Positions 7,450-14,772 of a stretch of DNA of 21,301 bases are shown piece after piece (positions within the stretch are counted from its first letter, which is position 1; each line of letters begins with the position of its first letter). This stretch comes from JAIBJP01 sp035639875 (GTDB lineage Bacteria; Actinomycetota; Thermoleophilia; Gaiellales; Gaiellaceae). The notes under the pieces were generated by a model. That model saw only the letters and a list, made by a program, of their open reading frames with translations, made no database searches and had not been told where the DNA came from. The position numbers and the translations under genes were made by a program. The stretch covers positions 1-21,301 of the forward strand of contig DASQXE010000121.1 of the NCBI GenBank assembly GCA_035639875.1. The letters are read 5' to 3'.

Positions 7450-8673
7450 CCCGTTCTCTTGCTCGAGGAGCCACGCCGCCTGCAGAAGAAGGAACGTTCG
7501 CGCGTTTGGCGCTTCGGTCGCCCATTCGGCTCTGAGCGCCTCGAGGTCGACGAGTTCGCGGTCGATTCCCTCCCCGCTCCAGCGCGCGACGAAGGCCCGG
7601 CTGTGGCGGTTCCAGAAGGGCTGGACGAACGTGGCCTTCGTCGGCCGCGCGCAGATCGCCTCTGACAGGACGCTGCCGAACAGGAGGCGCATCGCATAGT
7701 CACGGTCGGCAACTCGTAGCTGACGGGCGCTTTGGCCCAGCGCGGCGAGGAAGATGGGATCAAGGAGGGGATGCGAGATGTCGACGTCGACCTCGGCGGC
7801 AAGAACCCTCGTATGTGCGAAGAACATCTGGAAGTGCCGGCGCTGCAGCCACCACCCAAGCCTGGCGTTGAAACGCACCGGCTCCGTCGCGAACAGGGCG
7901 ATCTGAGTGTCCTTGAACGCACGGCGCGCGCCGTCCCGCAACCAGCGAGACGGAGTCGGGTCGGGATCGCGCCTCCGCATCGCGGCACGGCGGACAATCC
8001 CAGGGGAAACCGCGTAGGCGACCTTGAGGAGATCTCGGCGTGTGGGTCGCCGTTGCCCGGTCAGCACGGCGTCGGCTGGCGCGAGACGCGAGGGAATGAA
8101 GAGGTCGTCTCCGCCCACTCCCGTGAGGAGCGACCCGCCCGAGGCCGCCTCGAGGAGCGGGATTAGGAAATGAATGTTGAACGGCCAGAGAACCCCGTGA
8201 CGCCTCAACATCCGGGCGGCGATCGGACCGATGATGTCGAGCTCGTCGTCCCACTCGAGGCGGAGCCAGTCGTCGAGGCCGAGCTCTCGCACCACTCGCT
8301 CCTGCCACTCTCCCTCCTCGGTGCCTGAAGCGTGTGGAAATCGATGGGTCGCGGGAACGGGAGGCGGAAGCCCTTCCCGGCGCGCGGCGCGCACGGCCAC
8401 CGCAAGAACGGCGGAGGAATCGCGACCGCCCGAGAAGCTGACCAGACACGGTGGGCGCCGCAGGGAGGGTAGGACGGCGCGCTCAAGGGCGCCGAGCGGC
8501 GTCTCGTCGGCAGGAGCCGCGCTAAAGCCAGGCAATTCGTCCTCGAGCCCCAGCACCCACCCAGACGCGAGCTCGAGAGCGGAGAGACGGTACTCGGCGG
8601 GCCCGGTCCGGGGACCGGCCATGCTCGCGGGGCCTCCGCCCCAGGGGCGTGGTTGAGCGGCCGGATCCGTCAT
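7363..8673 (-). CDS. Asparagine-synthetase-like protein (lasso C / macrolactam synthetase type), short form
   Basis: 436 residues. Seen: the PP-loop ATP-pyrophosphatase motif CLVSFSGGRDSSAVL (Ser81-Gly-Gly-Arg-Asp85-Ser86) and the second AsnB motif GVGGDDLF (Gly177 to Asp180). AsnB and typical lasso C proteins are about 500-630 residues with an N-terminal glutaminase or degenerate glutaminase domain. Here only about 70 residues precede the PP-loop, so that domain is essentially absent. In lasso pathways this enzyme adenylates the Asp/Glu side chain of the core and joins it to the N-terminal amine. The ATG at 8673 overlaps the B1 stop as ATGA. The last 30 residues are low in conservation signal (Arg/Ala/Pro-rich) and are the part overlapping the kinase gene on the other strand. 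A role in cyclising the upstream precursor is inferred from B1 and A. Confidence 0.83.
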   Translation of the reverse strand: MTDPAAQPRPWGGGPASMAGPRTGPAEYRLSALELASGWVLGLEDELPGFSAAPADETPLGALERAVLPSLRRPPCLVSFSGGRDSSAVLAVAVRAARREGLPPPVPATHRFPHASGTEEGEWQERVVRELGLDDWLRLEWDDELDIIGPIAARMLRRHGVLWPFNIHFLIPLLEAASGGSLLTGVGGDDLFIPSRLAPADAVLTGQRRPTRRDLLKVAYAVSPGIVRRAAMRRRDPDPTPSRWLRDGARRAFKDTQIALFATEPVRFNARLGWWLQRRHFQMFFAHTRVLAAEVDVDISHPLLDPIFLAALGQSARQLRVADRDYAMRLLFGSVLSEAICARPTKATFVQPFWNRHSRAFVARWSGEGIDRELVDLEALRAEWATEAPNARTFLLLQAAWLLEQENGSTRDELEQAGSRLGDRAPAARPAKLPAG

Positions 8674-8951
8674 TCCTGGAGCAAGCCCTTGCCAGAGAGT
8701 TCGGTGAGGAAAGCGTCCACGTCGACGGCCGCCCGCTTACGCTCGATTTCGAACGTCTCCACGAGGTCGTCGACCAACTCCTCACGCGTGGCACCCTCGG
8801 CGAGGGCCTGCCAGAGCACGGCCCCACTCTGATTCGCACTCAGGTAGGTCGAGCTCCGGCCTTCGAGCACGACGATTTCGCCGTCGATCTCGCGCCAGTG
8901 CAGACCATCTGTCCTGAGATGCAGCTTCTTCACCGGGATCGCGTTCGCCAC
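8670..8951 (-). CDS. PqqD-family protein (lasso B1-like leader-recognition element)
   Basis: 93 residues, the usual size of a stand-alone RiPP recognition element. Seen: VVLEGRSSTYLSANQSGAVLW (first part at residues 27-35), the typical PqqD strand-turn-helix block, followed by a helical second half ending in FLTELSGKGLL. In lasso systems this domain binds the conserved Tyr/Pro/Leu/Gly part of the leader and presents the precursor to the B2 peptidase and the C enzyme. The start used is GTG at 8951 with only a weak AGG upstream; a second in-frame GTG lies five codons on. The gene is between the precursor and the C gene, with a hairpin just upstream, and it shares ATGA with C. Confidence 0.9.
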   Translation of the reverse strand: MANAIPVKKLHLRTDGLHWREIDGEIVVLEGRSSTYLSANQSGAVLWQALAEGATREELVDDLVETFEIERKRAAVDVDAFLTELSGKGLLQE

Positions 8952-8972
8952 CAGCCTAATGCGCTTCTAAAC

Positions 8973-9005
8973 GACGAGCATCGCCATGGAGCGGCGATGC
9001 TCGTC
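8973..9005 (-). terminator. Perfect 13-bp hairpin between precursor and B1, possible attenuator
   Basis: GACGAGCATCGCC (8973-8985) and its exact complement GGCGATGCTCGTC (8993-9005) enclose a 7-base loop. Read on the minus strand the hairpin is followed by GTTTAG; on the plus strand by TTT. It lies 112 bases after the precursor stop and 21 bases before the B1 start. The short U run suggests partial termination or mRNA 3'-end protection rather than a complete stop, which would favour much more precursor than enzyme transcript. It is also a symmetrical structure, so a double-stranded operator is not excluded. Confidence 0.7.
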
Positions 9006-9116
9006 TTTGAAACCGGCAGTTGAAGGTCGCCGCAGCAACTCGGCCCTACCGTCGTCGCGCCTTTTGGCCGCCGCGGTCCAGTCGATTCGTTGCCGCGAAC
9101 TGCCCCACGTTTACCG

Positions 9117-9257
9117 CTAGCCTGCGGGGGAGACCGTCACGGGCGTCGTGAGGTGCGTGAACACCCCGTCGCTTTCGGTTCCAGTGGCCTCAGCCTCAGT
9201 GAGCTCACTGACCGTGCCCACGACCACTAGCGCCGGCGGCTCGTAGCCCTTCTCCAT
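9117..9257 (-). CDS. Lasso-type RiPP precursor peptide (46 aa), short ORF
   Basis: ATG at 9257 to TAG at 9117-9119, 46 codons. The leader begins MEKGYEPPALVVVGTVSELT and carries Tyr5, Pro8, Leu10, Gly14 and Thr20, which is the lasso leader spacing Y-x2-P-x-L-x3-G-x5-T, with Thr20 at the usual -2 site before cleavage. Cleavage after Glu21 would leave a 25-residue core starting AEATGTESD, giving Ala at 1, Glu at 7 and Asp at 9. A 7-residue ring (as in xanthomonins) or 9-residue ring is therefore possible. The core continues GVFTHLTTP and ends VTVSPAG. Shine-Dalgarno AGGGAGGT lies 5 bases before the ATG and a TTGACG-18-TACACT promoter is upstream. B1 and C follow on the same strand. The core boundary and cyclisation are inference; the leader match and expression signals are seen directly. 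Confidence 0.85.
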   Translation of the reverse strand: MEKGYEPPALVVVGTVSELTEAEATGTESDGVFTHLTTPVTVSPAG

Positions 9258-9262
9258 GAGTT

Positions 9263-9270
9263 ACCTCCCT
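9263..9270 (-). promoter_or_regulatory. Strong Shine-Dalgarno for the precursor gene
   Basis: On the minus strand AGGGAGGT ends 5 bases before the ATG at 9257. It is among the best ribosome sites in the window, where most genes rely on stop/start overlap, and it supports high translation of the 46-codon frame. Confidence 0.85.
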
Positions 9271-9293
9271 TCCAACGCCGGTCAAGCGCAGCG

Positions 9294-9323
9294 AGTGTAC
9301 GAGCGATCGTGGCGCCACGTCAA
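9294..9323 (-). promoter_or_regulatory. Sigma70-like promoter for the lasso A-B1-C set
   Basis: Minus strand: -35 TTGACG (9318-9323), 18-base spacer, -10 TACACT (9294-9299). The -35 matches TTGACA at 5 of 6 and the -10 matches TATAAT at 4 of 6. Initiation about 7 bases downstream would give a leader of roughly 30 bases carrying the Shine-Dalgarno. Position and spacing fit the precursor start. Confidence 0.65.
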
Positions 9324-9715
9324 CGGCGGGCCACTAATCCTCGACCCCGCCCCCCAGAACGGCGAGGTCAACCGCGGAGCGCCCTCCAGGGCGATATGCG
9401 CTGAGAAGGTCGTTACCCAATCGCCGGCCCTCGGCGCAGCGCTCCGCTTCCCCCCAAAACGGCTAGCTCGGCGACTCGCCGCGGGGAGTTTTCCAGCCGA
9501 ACCCTTTCCGGCGTGGGCGCTCGCCCATAGGCTTACGGCATACCCGTTCGATGAGGCGGCAGGCCCCCGCTTCTTACAGTCCTTCGCCACCGAGACGCGT
9601 GAGTGCACTGAATCCAGGGAAGAAAGGGCTTCTCGCGAGCCGCACCGGGCATGAGGACGCTCGGACGCGAGCGGAGGCGGATGACCTGAACGCCGTCCAG
9701 CCCACAACGCGAGTT

Positions 9716-11182
9716 ATGGGAGACCCGAACGCGGTGAGCACAAGCGACGCAGCGGGACGCCGGAGGCGTCGGGGCTGGCTCGTTCGCCGCATGCTCCTAC
9801 TTGCGGACGTGGTCGGGCTGGTGCTGGCGTTTCTCGTCACCGAGGTGGTGATCGGTCTCACCGGCTGGCCGGTCAACTACCCCTTCGAGATATCTCTCTT
9901 TGCGGTCACGCTGCCGACGTGGATCGTGGTCGCGAAGATCTACGGTCTTTACGAACGGGACGACGAGCGCACGGGTCACTCGACGGTCGAGGACGCCGTC
10001 GACGTCTTCCACCTCGTTACCGTGGGCGCCTGGGTGCTCTTCTTCGGCGCCTGGCTGACCGGGCTGGCCAACGCGCCGCTCCGCAAGCTAGGCCTGTTCT
10101 GGGCACTCGCCATCATCCTGATCATGCTGTCTCGCTCCCTCGCCCGTGCGCTCTGCAAGCGCAGCTTGACCTACCTTCAGAACACGGTGATCGTAGGCGC
10201 CGGAGACGTCGGTCAACTGGTTGCCCGCAAGCTCATGCAGCATCGTGAATACGGAATCCGGCTCGTGGGGTTCGTCGACGGGCAACCGAAGGATCTTCGC
10301 GGCGACCTCCTGGGCGTCGAGTTCCTCGGGTCCGCAGGCGACCTGCCCGAGATCGTCCGCCGACATGAAATCGACCGGGTGGTGATCGCCTTCTCGAACG
10401 ATCCGGCCGAGGAAATGCTCGCCATGGTGCGTGGCCTCCGTGATCTTGACGTCCAGATCGACATCGTGCCGAGGCTGTATGAGGTTGTCGGCCCAAGTGT
10501 CGCGATCCACACGGTCGAGAGCCTCCCGCTGATCGGGCTCCCGCCGGTGAAGCTCTCCCGCTCGTCTCGGATGCTGAAGCGGAGCATCGACCTCGCCGGC
10601 GCCTCGCTCATCCTGCTCCTGACCGCGCCGTTCTTCGCCTATATCGCCTTGCGGATCAAGCTCGACTCGCGCGGCCCGGTCTTCTTCCGGCAAACCCGCC
10701 TCGGAAAAGACATGCGCGAGTTCACAGCGCTCAAGTTCAGGACGATGCGCGTGGACGCCGACGACTCGCTCCACCGCGATTACATCAAGAGGATCATGGA
10801 CTCGAATGCCGAGCTCGAGCCGAACGGCATCTACAAGCTCGAGCGCGGTGACGCGGTGACGCCGTTCGGTCGGTGGCTCAGGAAGACAAGCCTCGACGAG
10901 CTTCCGCAGCTCGTCAACATCGTGCGCGGCGACATGTCACTCGTAGGGCCGCGGCCGTGCATCCCGTACGAGGTCGAGCACTTCGCGCCACACCACTTCG
11001 AGCGCTTCCTCGTTCCGGCCGGGCTCACGGGGCTCTGGCAGGTGAGCGCACGCGCCCATTCGACGTTCGGCGAGGCGCTCGATATGGACGTCGCGTACGC
11101 GCGCGGGTGGTCGCTCGGGCTCGATCTCCTGCTCCTGTTCCGAACCCCGCTCCAGGTTTTCCGGCAAAGGGAAACAGCTTGA
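9716..11182 (+). CDS. Polyprenyl-phosphate sugar-1-phosphate transferase (WbaP/EpsE-like, initiating)
   Basis: 488 residues from ATG 9716. Seen in order: an N-terminal block of four to five membrane helices (about residues 25-140), a CoA-binding-like Rossmann region with NTVIVGAGDVGQLVARKL, a further membrane hairpin after KRSIDLAGASLILLLTAPFF, and the catalytic bacterial sugar transferase domain with PVFFRQTRLGKD, FTALKFRTMR, RWLRKTSLDELPQL, VRGDMSLVGPRP and GLTGLWQVSAR. The family transfers a sugar-1-phosphate from a UDP-sugar to undecaprenyl phosphate, the first committed step of repeat-unit synthesis. Starts at 9551 (ATG), 9599 (GTG) and 9734 (GTG) are also in frame; 9716 was chosen because earlier codons are low-complexity and the length then fits the family. 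Its TGA overlaps the next start as TTGA. Confidence 0.92.
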   Translation: MGDPNAVSTSDAAGRRRRRGWLVRRMLLLADVVGLVLAFLVTEVVIGLTGWPVNYPFEISLFAVTLPTWIVVAKIYGLYERDDERTGHSTVEDAVDVFHLVTVGAWVLFFGAWLTGLANAPLRKLGLFWALAIILIMLSRSLARALCKRSLTYLQNTVIVGAGDVGQLVARKLMQHREYGIRLVGFVDGQPKDLRGDLLGVEFLGSAGDLPEIVRRHEIDRVVIAFSNDPAEEMLAMVRGLRDLDVQIDIVPRLYEVVGPSVAIHTVESLPLIGLPPVKLSRSSRMLKRSIDLAGASLILLLTAPFFAYIALRIKLDSRGPVFFRQTRLGKDMREFTALKFRTMRVDADDSLHRDYIKRIMDSNAELEPNGIYKLERGDAVTPFGRWLRKTSLDELPQLVNIVRGDMSLVGPRPCIPYEVEHFAPHHFERFLVPAGLTGLWQVSARAHSTFGEALDMDVAYARGWSLGLDLLLLFRTPLQVFRQRETA

Positions 11183-12246
11183 CCGCCACTCCGGCCGGCG
11201 GCGCGAGCGCAAGCGGCGACGAGCGGACGAGGGTAGCCGTCGTCGGCCTCGGCTACTGGGGCCCGAACCTCGTTCGCAACCTCTACGAGTTGCCCGAGGC
11301 CGAGGTCGCCTGCGTCTGTGACACTAGGCCGGCTCCCCTCGAGGCGATTCGTCGGCGCTATCCGGGCGTGGCGACCACCACGCGCTACGGTGACGTCCTC
11401 GCGGACGAGACAATCGAGGCGGTCGCGATCGCCACGCCGGTGGGCACGCACTACCACCTCGCGGCGGAGGCGCTGCAGGCGGGGAAGCACACTTTCGTCG
11501 AGAAGCCGCTCGCGGGCTCGTCGGCGGACGCCGCGCACCTCATTGCGCTCGCCGACAGGCAGCGGCTCGTCCTGATGCCCGGCCACACCTTTCTCTACAG
11601 CCCGCCCGTCAACACGATCCGCGAGCTGATCGCGTCGGGTGAACTCGGCGAGATCTACTTCGTCTCGGCGAGCAGGGTCAACCTCGGCCTGCATCAGCCC
11701 GACGTCAGCGTGGCGTGGGACCTCGGCCCGCACGACTTCTCCATCTTGCGCTATTGGCTGGAGGAGACGCCCGTGCACGTGACTGCGCTCAGCCGGGGCT
11801 GCATCGTTCCCGGCACGCCGGACGTCGCCTTCATCAACCTCGAGTTCCCTTCCGGCACGATCGCACACGTGGAACTCTCCTGGCTCGCCCCGAGCAAGCT
11901 CCGCCGCACCGCGATCGTCGGGTCGCGCAAGATGGTCGTCTACGACGACGTCAGCAATGAGCCGGTGCGTGTTTTCGACTCGGGCGTCGCGCTTCGCAAC
12001 CCGGAGACCTTCGGCGAGTACAAGCTGACATATAGGACCGGGGATATCGTCTCGCCCCAGGTCGACGCTGTCGAGCCGCTCTATCTCGAGATGCAGGACT
12101 TCTGCGCCGCTGTCCGGCTTGGAAGGAGCCCTCGCTCGAGCCGAGAGCTCGGCCTCGAGGTGCTGCGCATCATCGAAGCTGTCGACGCCTCGCTCGGCCA
12201 GAACGGGGCCAGGGTCGACGTCGCCGGATCCCTCAGCCTCGCGTAG
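11179..12246 (+). CDS. Gfo/Idh/MocA-family NAD(P)-dependent sugar oxidoreductase
   Basis: 355 residues. Seen: the Rossmann motif VAVVGLGYWGPNLVRNL near residues 15-31, the cofactor/catalytic EKP motif in HTFVEKPLAGS, and the C-terminal domain with LGPHDFSILRYWL. The closest recognisable group is nucleotide-sugar dehydrogenases of the WlbA type, which oxidise C3 of UDP-sugars on the way to amino sugars; the exact substrate is not readable. The start is TTG at 11179, sharing TTGA with the transferase stop and preceded by AAAGGGA. The open frame extends upstream inside the transferase gene, but that part is Arg-rich shadow sequence. Co-transcribed with the initiating transferase, it probably supplies a modified sugar donor. 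Confidence 0.92.
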   Translation: MTATPAGGASASGDERTRVAVVGLGYWGPNLVRNLYELPEAEVACVCDTRPAPLEAIRRRYPGVATTTRYGDVLADETIEAVAIATPVGTHYHLAAEALQAGKHTFVEKPLAGSSADAAHLIALADRQRLVLMPGHTFLYSPPVNTIRELIASGELGEIYFVSASRVNLGLHQPDVSVAWDLGPHDFSILRYWLEETPVHVTALSRGCIVPGTPDVAFINLEFPSGTIAHVELSWLAPSKLRRTAIVGSRKMVVYDDVSNEPVRVFDSGVALRNPETFGEYKLTYRTGDIVSPQVDAVEPLYLEMQDFCAAVRLGRSPRSSRELGLEVLRIIEAVDASLGQNGARVDVAGSLSLA

Positions 12247-12289
12247 GGACGCGGCCGGCCCTCGTCGTCCCTCGCCCGCCTCGAGCGGG
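12246..12289. terminator. Candidate hairpins between convergent genes
   Basis: GGGACG (12246-12251) pairs with CGTCCC (12266-12271), and CCCGC (12275-12279) pairs with GCGGG (12285-12289). They lie between the stops of two convergent genes. No U run follows, so only a weak, possibly bidirectional, terminator can be suggested. Confidence 0.3.
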
Positions 12290-12310
12290 AACCGCCCACG
12301 CGAGCGCCGT

Positions 12311-13429
12311 TCAGAGACGCTCCCGCCAGCGATTCCTGAGCTTGAAGGCCTCGCGTCCGAGCGCCGCCGCGTGCTCGGACTCGGAGCGGAAGCCGCCGCG
12401 GGCGGCATGCCCGATCCGGGCGAGCTTCGTACCCCAACGCTCGCCGTAGGCGGGCCGGAGCTCGTCCGCTAGGACCGCCGCGCTCGCCCGCGCCGCCCGG
12501 GCGGGTGTAAGCGCCCAGAAGCTGCTCACCCAGCGTTGGAAATGATTCTCGAGCACCGTCCGGTCCCGCGCCTGAGGAAGATGCCGAGCCCAGATGCGCA
12601 CGGCCGGGGGTAAAGGCTTGTCGAGGAGCAGAGCGTCGACGGCGGCGATCGTCGTCCGCCAGACGCGCTCTATCCGCCACTGGGTCGCGAGGAGGTCGAG
12701 CTCGCGCCGGTCGAGTCCTTCGGCCATGACCGCGACGTCGACGACGTCGCGCAGAAAGGCGAGGGGAGCGCGCGCCCACGCATGCGCGGCGAGCAAGAGG
12801 GCGTGGTGCGCCGGGTGGGGTCCCAGGACGCCCTCGATCCCCGACGCGGATGGGCAGGTAGCCGCAAGGAGGTCCTGCGTCGGCGGCTGGGGCAGCCACT
12901 TGGGCCAGTTGGGCCGTCGGTGAATCTCGACGTGAAGGGGTAGACCCGGACTCAAGAGCGGCTGCAGGTGATGCACGTCGCGCCGGTACATCTCGGGGTA
13001 GTCGCCGACAGCCCGGAAGCCTGCGGCGAGCAGCGTTCGGTGCACCTCCTCGGCGTCGCGCACGAGCAGGTCGAGATCGACGGAGGGCCTCAGCGCGGGA
13101 TCGGGATAGCGGGCCGCTACTTCGCAGCCTTTGAGCACGACGATCGGCCCGTCGCAGGCGGCACGTACCCGCTCGAGGAGGGTCGGGACGGCGAGCGAGC
13201 GCATCGCAGCTTTACGCTCCGCCAGGGCGAGCCGGTCCGGTATTTGGCGCCCGAGCGTGCGCCACCGTCGAGCTGCGAGGAGCTCGACGCGGTGCGCAAC
13301 CAGGTCGCCGAGCGACGGCGCGCGATCGATCAGCCGGTCGACGCCGCTCCACACCTCCTTTGCGCTGGCGGCTGCCTCCCGCGAATCCGAGACGGTAGCC
13401 GGTCCGGGGATCTCAGCCGAAGCGCGCAA
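12311..13429 (-). CDS. Nucleotidyltransferase-fold protein (PF14907-type, lasso-cluster associated)
   Basis: 372 residues. Seen: IVVLKGCEVAARYPDPALRP near 96-115 followed by SVDLDLLVRD, with the nucleotidyltransferase metal pair Asp118 and Asp120, and a third acidic candidate Glu168 in HVEIHRRP. A large helical C-terminal half follows. Proteins of this kind recur with lasso B1/B2 and HprK-like kinase genes; in one Bacillus lasso system a homologue is, as I recall, implicated in further modification of the phosphorylated peptide. The start is TTG at 13429, inside the last 17 bases of the B2 gene; there is no in-frame ATG before the conserved region. It is last in the ABC-B2 operon. The transferred group and acceptor are unknown. 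Confidence 0.8.
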   Translation of the reverse strand: MRASAEIPGPATVSDSREAAASAKEVWSGVDRLIDRAPSLGDLVAHRVELLAARRWRTLGRQIPDRLALAERKAAMRSLAVPTLLERVRAACDGPIVVLKGCEVAARYPDPALRPSVDLDLLVRDAEEVHRTLLAAGFRAVGDYPEMYRRDVHHLQPLLSPGLPLHVEIHRRPNWPKWLPQPPTQDLLAATCPSASGIEGVLGPHPAHHALLLAAHAWARAPLAFLRDVVDVAVMAEGLDRRELDLLATQWRIERVWRTTIAAVDALLLDKPLPPAVRIWARHLPQARDRTVLENHFQRWVSSFWALTPARAARASAAVLADELRPAYGERWGTKLARIGHAARGGFRSESEHAAALGREAFKLRNRWRERL

Positions 13430-13820
13430 GCTCGAGGTGGCCTCCTCGGCCGGGCGGGGGGCCGACGTCGACCCCGTGCAGCTCGACCCAGGCGTGGGCG
13501 AAGTGCTCGGCTGGCGTCCGCGGGAGCCCGACGACGAGCTCGGCCGGATCCCCCTGGCTTCGGAGTAGATGAAAAAGGACGAGAGACTTGACGAGGCAGG
13601 GCGGCCGGCGCCCGCCTATGCGGAGACTCCTGTCGACAGCGCGGCTCAAGCGTGGCGGAGAATGTCGCTCGGGGCCGCTGTGCGGCGGGGCGAGCCCCTT
13701 GACGACGTCGGAAAGCGGCTCGCGCTTGAGGCCTGCGCGCACCCGGGCGTAGGTCTGCCAGACGCGCAGGGCGAGCTCGGCCTTGCCCAGCAAGGAGAGT
13801 GGGCCGGCCTGGCTAGACAT
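13413..13820 (-). CDS. Lasso B2-type leader peptidase (transglutaminase-like cysteine protease)
   Basis: 135 residues from ATG 13820, the usual B2 size. Seen: the catalytic Cys in RRPPCLVKSLVLFHLL (Cys75) and the catalytic His in HFAHAWVELHG (His109). In many B2 proteins an Asp follows as VDG or LDG; here that position is His115 and the nearest Asp is 118, so the third member of the triad is uncertain. The family cleaves the leader after the residue following the conserved Thr. The open frame extends to 13961, but that would overlap the permease gene and is low-complexity, so 13820 is preferred; its ribosome site is weak. The gene lies about 4 kb from A-B1-C, in a different operon, next to ABC transporter genes. 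Confidence 0.87.
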   Translation of the reverse strand: MSSQAGPLSLLGKAELALRVWQTYARVRAGLKREPLSDVVKGLAPPHSGPERHSPPRLSRAVDRSLRIGGRRPPCLVKSLVLFHLLRSQGDPAELVVGLPRTPAEHFAHAWVELHGVDVGPPPGRGGHLELARFG

Positions 13821-13914
13821 GGGCCGGGATCCGCTCGACGGCACGGAAGGCGGCCCGTTGGTGGAGACGGGATGATGCGTGAGCGGATCCACTGTAAATC
13901 GCGCCGTCCCTCGT

Positions 13915-14772
13915 CTAGTACATGCCGAGGGTGCCTCGGCGGCGCTCCCTGCGCATCGCAAGGCGAAAGACGAGGATCCCGCCCGCGAGCGAAGCGGCCG
14001 ACATGGGGGCGAGGAGCATCAGCTTTGGGGCGACGGCTGACCAGCCCTCGCCGCCGATGATCGCCCTGCGCATCCCCTCAAGGGCGAGCGTCATGGGATT
14101 GTACTCAGCCACGGTCGCTATCCAGCTCGGCAGGAGCTGGAGCGGAAAGAAGGCGCCGGAACCGATCGTCAGCAGCGTCACCCCCGCGCCGATTCCGGCC
14201 GAGCCGCCGCGAAACGTCAGCGTCGCTCCGGCGCTTGCGACCCCGAGCCCCCAGACGAATGGGATGAAGACGAGTAGCGCGAGGGTGGCCGGGAGCACGC
14301 CACCGACCTCGAAGTGGAGGCCGAACGCGATGCCGATGAAGAGGAGGAAGAGGCCCGTTCGGATAGGGATGTACAGGAGGTCATAGACGACCGATCCGAT
14401 CTGAATCGTGGCCGGTGACGTCGGGGTCAGGAGGACCGACTCGAGCGTGCCCATGAGCTGCTCGCCCCGGACAGCAGCGGCCACGCGGCGGAGAGCCAGC
14501 GCGATGAAAGCCCCCAGTGCGACACCGATGCTGACGAACTCCATGTAGCCCGCCCGCGTCCCGCCGTAGCTCGGCAGGGCGCTCGGATCGACCATGCGGC
14601 CGACGAAGTAGAACATCAACGCTCCGAAGAGGAGCCCGAACCAGTCCGAGAAGAAGGAGGCGCGGTAGCTCCACGCCACCAGGAAATCGCGCCTGATGAA
14701 GGCCGGAAGCTTCGCGATTTCACCGGCCACGACCGAGAAGCGGCTCGATTCGGTCGCAGCCACCGCGCTCAC
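13915..14772 (-). CDS. ABC-2 type permease
   Basis: 285 residues with about six hydrophobic segments, beginning after FIRRDFLVAWSYRASFFSDW, a typical ABC-2 amphipathic entry helix. RGEQLMGTLESVLLTPTSP near 103-121 is the cytoplasmic conserved loop, and FFPLQLLPSWIATVAEYNPM near 226-245 is the conserved late-membrane motif. It is the membrane half of an exporter with the upstream ATPase. The GTG at 14772 overlaps the ATPase stop as GTGA. ABC-2 permeases export drugs, peptides or polysaccharides; adjacency to B2 makes peptide export or immunity plausible, and the polysaccharide genes make glycan export the alternative. The sequence alone does not decide. Confidence 0.9.
   Translation of the reverse strand: MSAVAATESSRFSVVAGEIAKLPAFIRRDFLVAWSYRASFFSDWFGLLFGALMFYFVGRMVDPSALPSYGGTRAGYMEFVSIGVALGAFIALALRRVAAAVRGEQLMGTLESVLLTPTSPATIQIGSVVYDLLYIPIRTGLFLLFIGIAFGLHFEVGGVLPATLALLVFIPFVWGLGVASAGATLTFRGGSAGIGAGVTLLTIGSGAFFPLQLLPSWIATVAEYNPMTLALEGMRRAIIGGEGWSAVAPKLMLLAPMSAASLAGGILVFRLAMRRERRRGTLGMY

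Larger units (their letters stand above)
9258..9715. other. Divergent intergenic region between the lasso precursor and the sugar-phosphate transferase
   Basis: About 458 bases. The left end holds the ribosome site and promoter of the precursor. For the rightward gene I find no convincing -35/-10 pair; a weak TTTCCG-17-TAGGCT lies near 9505-9535. An open frame continues from 9551 into the transferase gene, but its translation is Arg/Ser/Pro-rich and does not look like protein. No repeat or RNA gene was recognised. Confidence 0.5.

Noticed and set aside
6885..7997. Minus-strand open frame of 370 codons across the kinase and C gene end
   Set aside because: Ser/Arg/Pro-rich shadow covering parts of two supported genes in other frames.
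9256..9654. Plus-strand 132-codon frame starting within the precursor's start region
   Set aside because: Its ATG is the reverse of the precursor start site; the translation is low in protein-like signal and the opposite strand has promoter and ribosome site for the precursor.
10831..12408. Long minus-strand open frame (525 codons) opposite the transferase and oxidoreductase
   Set aside because: It is the antisense shadow of two clear enzymes in GC-rich DNA; its translation has no recognisable motif and is rich in Arg/Glu/Asp blocks.
13821..13961. N-terminal extension of the B2 frame
   Set aside because: It would overlap the permease gene and its residues are Ser/Pro/Thr-rich without B2 similarity; the size from 13820 is typical.
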